Origin: a virus
IMG/VR virus record: IMGVR_UViG_3300017989_000017
Span: 1 to 56,806 of that record
Length of the DNA stretch: 56,806 nucleotides
Strand: one strand, 5' to 3'
Under the pieces are notes generated by a model. The model had not been told where the DNA came from, made no database searches, and saw nothing but the letters and a program-made list of their open reading frames with translations. A program made the translations under genes and the position numbers. Position 1 is the first letter of the stretch, and the number at the start of each line of letters is the position of its first letter. Positions 24,662-31,602 of this stretch are shown in pieces.

Positions 24662-25662
24662 ACACCTTCACCAACAGCTCGCTGTCGGTCGCACGCTCCT
24701 GCCTGCGCAAGTACGACCTGAAGTACAACGGCAGGCTCGGGCTCGCGCACCGGGAGGAGAGCGAGGCGCTCGCTGTCGGAACGTGCTGGCACGGGATCCA
24801 GGAGACGTTCGGCAGGGAGATGGCTGCCCCGCCGCCGAGGCGCGACCCGGTCGCCGCTGCGGTCCAGTACGCGACGGAGCACGCCCCGAACCCGCTGTGG
24901 GCCGAGAAGCTCCGGCGGCTCTTCGTCGCGCACGCCTGGTACTGGAGCGACCACCCGCTGGAGTACGTCGCGCAGGAGAAGCAGTTCGAGATCGAGATCG
25001 CGGGCGCGAAGGTCGCCGGCGTGCTCGACGGCATCATCAAGGTCGACGGCCGCCTCGGTCTGCACGAGTACAAGACGACCGCCGACTCCCTCGATGCCGA
25101 GTCGAACTACTGGACGAAGCTACGGATGGACACGCAGGTCGGGATCTACGCTCTCGCGATGCAGGAGCTGTACGGGTCGCCGCCGGAGTTCATCCTCTAC
25201 GACGTCACGCGGAAGCCGACCATCAGGCCGAAGCGTGTGCTCAAGAAGGAGATGGAGCGCATGCGGCGCGAGGCTGTCGGCGGTGCGACGACGACCTATT
25301 ACGGCGAGGCGTTCGACGAGCTGGCCGTCCTGCAGGCGTTCGAGAACGACGAGGAGACGATCGCCATGTACGGCGCGCGCCTCACCGCTGACATCGGCAA
25401 CGAGCCCTCGAAGTTCTTCGCTCGCCGCGAGGTCCCTCGCACCGCCGCCGACTTCGGCTCGCTGCGCAAGGATCTCGCCGACCAAATCCAGTTGCTCGAA
25501 CAGGCTATGCTGAGCGACAACATGCACCGGAACCCGAACGCCTGCGGTGACTACGGCACATGCGAGTTCTTCGGGCTCTGTTCGCGCAACGTCTACCCGA
25601 TGGGGACCGAGGTCCCCGACGGGTACGTTCAACGAGAGAAGCTCCACCCGGAGTTGGACTGA
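24658..25662 (+). CDS. PD-(D/E)XK nuclease, RecB/Cas4-like with Fe-S cysteines
   Basis: This 334-residue nuclease has the RecB-family core, 'GVLDGII' (D124) and 'LHEYKTT' (E137, K139). Four cysteines are placed as in Cas4/AddB-type iron-sulfur nucleases: C15 near the N-terminus and C296, C302 and C308 near the C-terminus ('ACGDYGTCEFFGLC'). The substrate is probably DNA ends, giving single strands for recombination. The next genes encode a Sak4-like ATPase and an SSB-like protein, a typical phage recombination set. No CRISPR array was seen, so a Cas4 adaptation role is not indicated. Confidence 0.85.
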   Translation: MNTFTNSSLSVARSCLRKYDLKYNGRLGLAHREESEALAVGTCWHGIQETFGREMAAPPPRRDPVAAAVQYATEHAPNPLWAEKLRRLFVAHAWYWSDHPLEYVAQEKQFEIEIAGAKVAGVLDGIIKVDGRLGLHEYKTTADSLDAESNYWTKLRMDTQVGIYALAMQELYGSPPEFILYDVTRKPTIRPKRVLKKEMERMRREAVGGATTTYYGEAFDELAVLQAFENDEETIAMYGARLTADIGNEPSKFFARREVPRTAADFGSLRKDLADQIQLLEQAMLSDNMHRNPNACGDYGTCEFFGLCSRNVYPMGTEVPDGYVQREKLHPELD

Positions 25663-25693
25663 TCCCCGCAACCCTCAGACACATCGAACCGTC

Positions 25694-26542
25694 ATGAGTG
25701 AAGCACCTCCCGCACCCGCGGCACCTACCGCCCCGGCTGCACCGACCGCGCCCGCGGCTCGGAAGTCACCCCGCTCGACGATCCCTGCGACCGTCGCGCT
25801 CAACCTGCAGACCGGAGAGATCACCGGGTCCGATCGGATCCTCATCTTCGGCACCGGCGGCATCGGCAAGTCGACAGCCGCCGCCTACCTTCCCGCCCCG
25901 ATGTTCCTCGACCTCGAAGGCTCGACGCGAAGGATGAACGTCCTCCGCGACACCGCCCTCGACTGGGAGGAGCTGCGCGGCAAGCTCGCCTCGATCGCGA
26001 CGGCGCCGCCCGAAGGTGTGCGCTCGCTCGTGCTCGACACAGCGACCGTCGCGGAGGAGCTGGCGAAGGAGTACGTCATCGACACCCGACGCACCGAGAA
26101 GGGCCACAAGGTCGACTCCATCGAGGGGTTCCCCTGGGGCAAGGGGTGGCAGTTCGTCTACGACGAGTACTGCGCGCTCTTCGCCGACCTGGACCGCATC
26201 GTCGCGAAGGGACTGAACGTGTGCATCATCGCGCACGACGTGAACTCGCCCGTGCCGAACCCGGCCGGCGAGGACTACATCCGTTGGGAGCCCCACCTGT
26301 ATCGCGGCGACAAGAACGGTCGCGGATCGATTCGCGATCACGCGAAGCAGTGGGCCGACCACGTCGTCTTCATCGGCTACGACGTCTACACCGAAGACGG
26401 CAAGGGCCAGGGGACAGGAACGCGTTCGATCTACACGCAGGAGCTGCCGACGCACGTCGCGAAGAGCCGCTCGAAGCAGATCACCATGCCGTTTGACATC
26501 TCGGACCCCGGCGCTGTGTGGCGCGAGCTGGGGATCGAGTAA
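25694..26542 (+). CDS. Sak4-like RecA-fold recombinase ATPase
   Basis: This 282-residue protein opens with a Pro/Ala-rich tail (1-22) followed by a RecA-type ATPase core. Walker A is 'GTGGIGKST' (53-61), Walker B is near 'SLVLDTAT' and a sensor-type 'VCIIAHDVN' follows. It matches the phage AAA_24/Sak4 type of single-strand annealing or RecA-like protein, which works with a phage SSB. The start at 25694 sits 32 nt after the nuclease gene in a leader containing ACATCGAACC, also seen before the next gene. It probably catalyses recombination during replication. Confidence 0.8.
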   Translation: MSEAPPAPAAPTAPAAPTAPAARKSPRSTIPATVALNLQTGEITGSDRILIFGTGGIGKSTAAAYLPAPMFLDLEGSTRRMNVLRDTALDWEELRGKLASIATAPPEGVRSLVLDTATVAEELAKEYVIDTRRTEKGHKVDSIEGFPWGKGWQFVYDEYCALFADLDRIVAKGLNVCIIAHDVNSPVPNPAGEDYIRWEPHLYRGDKNGRGSIRDHAKQWADHVVFIGYDVYTEDGKGQGTGTRSIYTQELPTHVAKSRSKQITMPFDISDPGAVWRELGIE

Positions 26543-26590
26543 CCGAGACTCGCGCGCCACTGAGTCACATCGAACCGACGAAACGAAACC

Positions 26591-27391
26591 ATGACACTCC
26601 AAATCGAAGACTACCTGCAGAACGCGATCAGCGACGAAGTCGGAGGCGCCGGTGAGTACCGCTGCTTCCCTGTGGACTGGACCTTCAAGACCTTCGACTC
26701 CGGCTCTGCCGCGATCGCCTACAAGCTCTCGATCGTGTCGCGATGGCACGGCAAGGAGCAGGGTTGGTCGAAGCAGTGGGGGCCCGGCTTCTGGGTCGAG
26801 CACAACGCCTGGGTCGTCAAGTCCGACGGCACCCTCAACGACAAGACGGTCAAGCGCCTGATCGAGTGCGGTCTCTGGGACGGCGACTTCGAGAAGATCC
26901 AGCCGGGGCAGAACGTGCCGAACCAGGTCGTGATCGCGACGGTTCAGGTCGCGACGAACAAGGACGGCACGGTGCGGATGTACCAGGGCCAGCCGCAGTT
27001 CGAGGCGAGCTGGGTCGACGCGAACGCCGACGCCCCGCCGGCGAAGGGCGGTGGCTACCAGCCGAGCGACCCGAGCGCGCTCGCGAGCATGCGGGCGAAG
27101 TTCGGCCCGGCGATCCGCGCGATCGCTGGCGGCGGCCAGGCGAACGGAGCGGCGCCCGCCCCGCCCGCGGTCGCGCCGCCGGTCGTGCCGCCGGCTCCGC
27201 AGGTCCCCCAGGCGCAGGCAGCCCCGGAGGCCGCCTCTGCTCCCGCGCAGCAGCCCCAGGCGGCTCCGCAGGCCCAGCCGCCCCAGCAGGCCGCTCCTGG
27301 CGCTCCTACGGCCGCTGCGCCGCAGGGCGTGACCCCGCCGCCGCAGGGTGAGGACCCGGAGCCGTCGCCGGACCTGGCGACGCCCTTCTAG
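26591..27391 (+). CDS. SSB-like single-strand DNA-binding protein
   Basis: This 266-residue protein has an N-terminal beta-rich domain (about 15-150) with exposed aromatic residues ('WHGKEQGWSKQWGPGFW'), consistent with an OB-type ssDNA-binding fold. A long Pro/Gln/Ala linker (about 180-250) follows. The last residues, 'EDPEPSPDLATPF', resemble the acidic SSB C-terminal tip ending DDDIPF that recruits partner proteins. Position after the Sak4-like ATPase fits a phage SSB. The fold is inferred from pattern and context; the tail is visible directly. Confidence 0.65.
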   Translation: MTLQIEDYLQNAISDEVGGAGEYRCFPVDWTFKTFDSGSAAIAYKLSIVSRWHGKEQGWSKQWGPGFWVEHNAWVVKSDGTLNDKTVKRLIECGLWDGDFEKIQPGQNVPNQVVIATVQVATNKDGTVRMYQGQPQFEASWVDANADAPPAKGGGYQPSDPSALASMRAKFGPAIRAIAGGGQANGAAPAPPAVAPPVVPPAPQVPQAQAAPEAASAPAQQPQAAPQAQPPQQAAPGAPTAAAPQGVTPPPQGEDPEPSPDLATPF

Positions 27392-27426
27392 CCGCGGTAG
27401 GCTTCGGGCCGACTCATCTTCTCCTC

Positions 27427-27461
27427 GCGCCCGCGTCGGGACCTGTTCCTGGCGCGGGCGC
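27427..27461 (+). terminator. Perfect 9-bp hairpin after the SSB-like gene
   Basis: GCGCCCGCG (27427-27435) and CGCGGGCGC (27453-27461) can pair around 17 nt, followed by TCTCG. There is no strong T-run, so it may be a weak terminator or an mRNA 3' end stabiliser between the SSB-like and ERCC4 genes. Confidence 0.4.
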
Positions 27462-27478
27462 TCTCGTAGGCTCGCCGC

Positions 27479-27907
27479 ATGAGGGTCGTAGTTGACACGC
27501 GGGAGCAGAGCCCGTGGACGTTCGAGGGGCAGTCGATCGAGACGGTGAGGTCCAAGCTGGACACCGGCGACTACTCCGTCGAGGGGCTGACGAATCGAGT
27601 CACGATCGAGCGCAAGTCGCTCGCCGACTGGACGGGGACGGTGCTGCGTGACCGCGCGCGCTTCTACCGCGAGCTGGAGCGCATGCGAGCGTTCGACTTC
27701 CGCTGCGTGATCATCGAGGTCGGCGTGCGCGAGATCATGGAGGGGAACTACCGCTCGGCGGCCAACCCCGCTGCGATCCTCGGGTTCGTCGCGGAGGTCA
27801 GCGTCGGGCAGGCCGTGCCGGTGTACCTGGCCGGCAGCCGAGCCGAGGCTCAGATCCTCGCGGGGCACTTCCTTCGCATGGCCGCGAAAAAGATCGGGAA
27901 TCTCTAG
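27479..27907 (+). CDS. ERCC4-domain nuclease
   Basis: This 142-residue protein is almost exactly one ERCC4/XPF nuclease domain. It has 'VVVDTREQSPW' at the N-terminus, 'LDTGDYSVEG' and then 'VTIERKSLADW', giving the D-x-REQ, GDY and ERKxxxD catalytic signature. There is no HhH or helicase domain, so it is a free-standing structure-specific nuclease of the type found in phages and archaea. It probably cuts flaps or branched DNA made in recombination-dependent replication. It starts at 27479 and is followed by a promoter for the RecD2 gene. Confidence 0.88.
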   Translation: MRVVVDTREQSPWTFEGQSIETVRSKLDTGDYSVEGLTNRVTIERKSLADWTGTVLRDRARFYRELERMRAFDFRCVIIEVGVREIMEGNYRSAANPAAILGFVAEVSVGQAVPVYLAGSRAEAQILAGHFLRMAAKKIGNL

Positions 27908-27940
27908 AGGGCCCTTGCTCTTCAGCCGGCCTCGTGGCGG

Positions 27941-27946
27941 TATAAT
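27941..27946 (+). promoter_or_regulatory. Perfect TATAAT -10 box upstream of RecD2-like helicase
   Basis: TATAATG stands out in the GC-rich background. A -35-like TTGCTC lies 20 nt upstream, which is long, and no extended -10 is present. Transcription starting near 27953 would give a leader of about 70 nt that includes the hairpin at 27967-27985. Confidence 0.45.
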
Positions 27947-27966
27947 GTTTACCTGTCAGGGCGAAG

Positions 27967-27985
27967 GGCCTCCAGCGCGGAGGCC
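27967..27985 (+). promoter_or_regulatory. Leader hairpin before RecD2-like gene
   Basis: GGCCTCC (27967-27973) and GGAGGCC (27979-27985) pair perfectly around a 5-nt loop, just after the predicted transcript start. The right arm contains GGAGG, so the hairpin could hide or mimic a ribosome site. The real start at 28023 uses GAGGA close by. Confidence 0.35.
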
Positions 27986-28022
27986 GCCCCGGCGGTGACA
28001 AACGATTCCCCACGAGGACGCG

Positions 28023-30281
28023 ATGAGCCACACCGAGACGCTGCACGGAGTCGTGCGGCGAGTGTTCTTCTGCAACCCCGAGAGCCCGTTCACGACGGGC
28101 GTGATCGAAACGAAGGAGCGTGAGGCGAAGTTCGCCGGCAGCTGCGTTGCGCAGGTTGGCGACACGATCACGCTCCACGGCCACTGGACCGAACACCCGA
28201 AGTTCGGTCGGCAGCTTCAGGTCGAGAAGGGCATCGTCAAGATCGACGAGAGCCCGGAGGCGCTCGCGAACCTGCTCGCATCACACGACGCTTTCGCCGG
28301 CATCGGCCCAGCGCGCGCGAAGAAGATCGCCGAGGCAGCGCAGCGAGTCGCTGAGTCCTCCGGCGGCGACCCGACCGACCTCACCTTCGCGATGACCCAC
28401 AAGCCTGAGGTCGTCGCGCAGATCGCCGGCGTGCAACCGGCGCTCGTGATCGAAGCGGCCGAGGAGTGGTCACGACGCAGCGAGTTCTACGGCGCGCTCG
28501 CGCAGCTCACCGAGCAGGGATGGACGCCCGCGCAGGGCGCGAAGATCCTCAAGAAGCTCGGCAACGGTGCGCCGCAGATGGTCGAGGGCGACCCCTACAT
28601 GCTGATCGGGCGAATCGCTCGCTTCGGCTTCAAGACCGTCGACGTCGTCGCGCGGAAGATGGGGATCGCATCCACCGACCCGATGCGCCTGCAGGCCGGC
28701 GTCGCCTACTGCCTGGACAAGATCGCCGAGAACGGCAGCACCTGGACGAGCTACGAGGCGCTGATCACGCAGGCGATGGAGGAGCTGAAGCCCGACACGC
28801 TGGAGGGCGAGAAGAAGATCCGCGAGGCCGCCGACGAGCTGATCACGACGGGGATCATCTACGTCGACGATTCGCCGGTCGGTACACAGGTCGTCGCGAA
28901 CGCGAAGCTCGCGCAGAAGGAGATCAAGGTCTTCGAGCTGATGCTCGCCGGCCTCGGGACGGAGGTCGCGCCGCTCGACTCGACCGAGGACTACGTCGCC
29001 GAGTTCGTCGCCTCGCTCAACGAGGGACAGCGCACCGCGCTGGAGGGCTTCTCGCACCGGCGCTTCTCGGTGGTCAGCGGAGGCGCTGGCGTCGGCAAGA
29101 CCTACACGATGCGCGCCATCTGCGAGGTCGCCGAGTCGAACGGGATGGTCGTCGAGCTGTGCGCTCCAACGGGCAAGGCTGCTCGGAAGCTCTCGCACGC
29201 GACGGAGCGCGAGTCTCGCACGATCCACAGGCTCCTGGAGCCCATCTTCGACGAGGGCGAGTTCAAGTTCACTCGCGGGAAGGACAACCCCGTCGAGGCT
29301 GACCTGGTCGTGGTCGACGAGGTCTCGATGGTCGACGTCCGGCTGATGTGGTCGCTCCTGATGGCGCTGCCGCCGCACTGCAGGCTGCTCCTGGTCGGCG
29401 ACCACCACCAGATCCCCAGCGTCGGACCCGGCGCGATCCTGCGCGACCTACTCGCCGCCCAGGCGAAGTACCCCGAGGCGGTGCACATCCTCTCCGAGGT
29501 CGTCCGCCAGGCCGGCGTGCTCGCGCGAAACACGACCGCGCTGCTGCACGGCGTCGTCGTCAAGGAGCAGAGCGAAGCCTGGGGGATCATGGAGACCGAG
29601 CGCGGGCACGTCGAAGGCTCGCCGGCGATGGTCGCGATGGCGGTCGAGTCGCTCTTGACCGCCGGACCGACCGAGCCTTTCAACCGCGACCTCGACTTCG
29701 CCTGGGACATCCAGGTGCTCGCGCCACAACGCAAGGGGCCGTTCGGAACCTACGCGCTGAACGTCGCGCTGCAGAAGCTCCGTCAGCGTCTGCTCGGCAA
29801 CCCGCCGCCCGAGGAGACGCCGGAGGGGAAAGCGCCGAAGCCGCTGGTCGGCGACCGCGTCATCTGGACGAAGAACGACTACCAGCTCGACCTCCTCAAC
29901 GGCACGCAGGCGATCGTGATGCAGCTGCTCAAGGGTGGGGCGATGAAGCTCTACACCGAAGACGGTCGCGAGGTGACGGTGCCGCCCGAGAAGCGACTGA
30001 ACGTCGAGGTCGCCTACGCGATGACGATTCACAAGTCGCAGGGGTCGGAGTGGCCGTGCGTCATGCTCATCGCGAGCAGCTCGCACTGGCACATGCACGA
30101 CCGCAACCTCCTCTACACCGGCGCGTCGCGCGCAGCGGAAGGGCTCACGATCATCGGCGACCGCACGGCGATGTCGAACTTTGCGAAGCAACAGAAGAGT
30201 GCCGCCCGCTGCACCTTCGGTGGCTTCCTGATCCACGGCTGGCGCTCGCAACAGAGCATCGAAAACGAGGTGTCCGCGTGA
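28023..30281 (+). CDS. RecD2-type 5'-3' DNA helicase
   Basis: This 752-residue superfamily 1B helicase has the RecD2 layout. An N-terminal OB-like and helix-hairpin-helix region (about 1-260) includes 'GIGPARAKKIAE', and a motor domain follows. Walker A is 'GGAGVGKTYT' (near 353-360). 'CAPTGKAARKL' (motif Ia), 'LVVVDEVSMVDVRL' (Walker B), 'LLLVGDHHQIPSVGPG' (motif III) and 'YAMTIHKSQGSEWP' (motif V/VI) can all be read. It probably unwinds DNA at forks or ends. Start at ATG 28023 with GAGGA upstream. It overlaps the next gene by GTGA. Confidence 0.93.
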   Translation: MSHTETLHGVVRRVFFCNPESPFTTGVIETKEREAKFAGSCVAQVGDTITLHGHWTEHPKFGRQLQVEKGIVKIDESPEALANLLASHDAFAGIGPARAKKIAEAAQRVAESSGGDPTDLTFAMTHKPEVVAQIAGVQPALVIEAAEEWSRRSEFYGALAQLTEQGWTPAQGAKILKKLGNGAPQMVEGDPYMLIGRIARFGFKTVDVVARKMGIASTDPMRLQAGVAYCLDKIAENGSTWTSYEALITQAMEELKPDTLEGEKKIREAADELITTGIIYVDDSPVGTQVVANAKLAQKEIKVFELMLAGLGTEVAPLDSTEDYVAEFVASLNEGQRTALEGFSHRRFSVVSGGAGVGKTYTMRAICEVAESNGMVVELCAPTGKAARKLSHATERESRTIHRLLEPIFDEGEFKFTRGKDNPVEADLVVVDEVSMVDVRLMWSLLMALPPHCRLLLVGDHHQIPSVGPGAILRDLLAAQAKYPEAVHILSEVVRQAGVLARNTTALLHGVVVKEQSEAWGIMETERGHVEGSPAMVAMAVESLLTAGPTEPFNRDLDFAWDIQVLAPQRKGPFGTYALNVALQKLRQRLLGNPPPEETPEGKAPKPLVGDRVIWTKNDYQLDLLNGTQAIVMQLLKGGAMKLYTEDGREVTVPPEKRLNVEVAYAMTIHKSQGSEWPCVMLIASSSHWHMHDRNLLYTGASRAAEGLTIIGDRTAMSNFAKQQKSAARCTFGGFLIHGWRSQQSIENEVSA

Positions 30282-30955
30282 TCGTCATGCCCGCCAACAG
30301 TACCGGCTGGCGCGTGAGTTGGCTGCAAGGCCGCTTCGGCGGTCTCGGCCATCTGTTCTCGCCAGGCGCGCAGCGAGGCCCCTATCCGCACATGCCGTAC
30401 GCACTCGACAACGGTGCGTTCCCTGCATTCACGAACGGCGTCGAGTGGCGCGAGGAGGCTTTCGTTGACCTGCTTCGCTGGGCCAGCCAGAACCCTGTTT
30501 CTCCTCGATGGGTGGTGGTCCCTGACGTGGTCGGCGAGGCCGAGCGCACGCTGGTCGAGTGGGCCAGGTGGGCGAGGAAGATCAGCGGCGACTACGGCTT
30601 CCGCATCGCGCTCGCTGTGCAGGACGGCATGGGCATCAAGGCGATCTCACAGCTACGCCCCCAGCCCGACGTCATCTTCGTGGGCGGCACAACGGAGTGG
30701 AAGCGAAAGACGATCCGCAAGTGGTGCAGGGAGTTCCCGCGCGTCCACGTCGGGCGCGTGAACACGAAACACTGGCTGTGGGAGTGCCATCACGCAGGCG
30801 CCGAATCGGTAGACGGGACCGGGTGGTTTCGGGGCGACCCGAAACAGCTCGCCGACCTCACGGACTACCTGCGCGAGAACGCGACCCAACAGCCGCTCAT
30901 GGTCCCCGATTGGCGCGACCTGTCTTCTACCCCCTTGCTCGACTTCCCCTCATGA
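30278..30955 (+). CDS. DpdA-like (TGT-fold) deazaguanine DNA transglycosylase
   Basis: This 225-residue protein resembles tRNA-guanine transglycosylase/DpdA TIM-barrel enzymes. 'YALDNGAF' (D44) stands for the TGT 'DSGGF' loop. 'VVVPDVVG' (D83), 'DVIFVGGTTEWK' and 'HHAGAESVDGTGW' (D179) follow the barrel order. DpdA enzymes exchange guanine in phage DNA for a 7-deazaguanine base. The next gene, overlapping by ATGA, is a QueE-like enzyme that makes a 7-deazaguanine precursor, which supports DNA modification rather than tRNA modification. It is short compared with classical DpdA and lacks an obvious zinc site. The start is taken as the GTG overlapping the RecD2 stop; an ATG at 30287 is possible. 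Confidence 0.72.
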   Translation: MIVMPANSTGWRVSWLQGRFGGLGHLFSPGAQRGPYPHMPYALDNGAFPAFTNGVEWREEAFVDLLRWASQNPVSPRWVVVPDVVGEAERTLVEWARWARKISGDYGFRIALAVQDGMGIKAISQLRPQPDVIFVGGTTEWKRKTIRKWCREFPRVHVGRVNTKHWLWECHHAGAESVDGTGWFRGDPKQLADLTDYLRENATQQPLMVPDWRDLSSTPLLDFPS

Positions 30956-31569
30956 AGGTTCACAGCACTTTTCTCACTGCCCAGGGCACTGGGCACCTCA
31001 CCGGACTTGAGCAGTTCTTCGTTCGTACCGCAGGGTGCTCGATCACGACCTGCCCCCTTCGACGGGTATGCGACGAGCCGGAAGCGCTCACCATTCGCAA
31101 TGCCGACGACGTTGAACCAGAGGCGCTCGCCGACGCCGCCCTCGCGGCCGTTGGGCCCGGCGGCTGGCTGCACATCACGGGTGGCGAGCCGATGGATCAG
31201 GCCGACGAGGTCGGTCGGCTTACAACCGAGGCTCGCGACCGTGGCCTGTTCGTCCACATGCAGACGTCCGGGCTTCGGCCAGTCGACTTCGCGTTCGACT
31301 GGCTCACGGTCTCGCCCAAGGGCGAGTTGGCGCAGACCTTCGGTCAGGAACTTGTCGTCGTCTATCGCGGGCAGCGAGCCGACGAACTCGCGGCGCTAAT
31401 GTCGGACACGTCGTTCTTCTACTACTACCTCCAGCCGGAGTGGGGACAGTCAGCTGATTCGGTCCTGCGGATGATCCGACACATGAACACGTCCCATCGT
31501 TCGCCGCACCACAACGGGCGACGGTGGATGCTCGGCATTCAAGCCCACAAGCACCTCGGAATTGAGTAA
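30952..31569 (+). CDS. queE: QueE-like 7-carboxy-7-deazaguanine synthase (radical SAM)
   Basis: This 205-residue radical-SAM protein resembles QueE, which converts carboxytetrahydropterin to 7-carboxy-7-deazaguanine. It shows 'FFVRTAGCS' as in QueE, and 'WLHITGGEP' (GGE motif for AdoMet, about 71-79). 'GLFVHMQTSG' and 'FDWLTVSPKG', the substrate- and AdoMet-binding strands of the family, follow. The cluster cysteines are C29, C34 and C40 (C-x4-C-x5-C) rather than C-x3-C-x2-C. This is unusual, as QueE is known to vary but not commonly this way. Coupled to the DpdA-like gene, it probably supplies the base for phage DNA. The other pathway enzymes (FolE, QueD, QueC) are absent here and would come from the host. 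Confidence 0.78.
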   Translation: MKVHSTFLTAQGTGHLTGLEQFFVRTAGCSITTCPLRRVCDEPEALTIRNADDVEPEALADAALAAVGPGGWLHITGGEPMDQADEVGRLTTEARDRGLFVHMQTSGLRPVDFAFDWLTVSPKGELAQTFGQELVVVYRGQRADELAALMSDTSFFYYYLQPEWGQSADSVLRMIRHMNTSHRSPHHNGRRWMLGIQAHKHLGIE

Positions 31570-31602
31570 CCCACCACCATCAACCGCAGAGGATCCAGGT
31601 CG

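Noticed and set aside
24658-25662. Cas4 of a CRISPR-Cas system
   Set aside because: The RecB-like nuclease has Cas4-type cysteines, but no CRISPR repeats or other cas genes were seen; neighbours are recombination genes.
27488-27516. TTGACA promoter inside the ERCC4 gene
   Set aside because: A perfect TTGACA occurs near the gene start but no -10-like box lies at the right distance.
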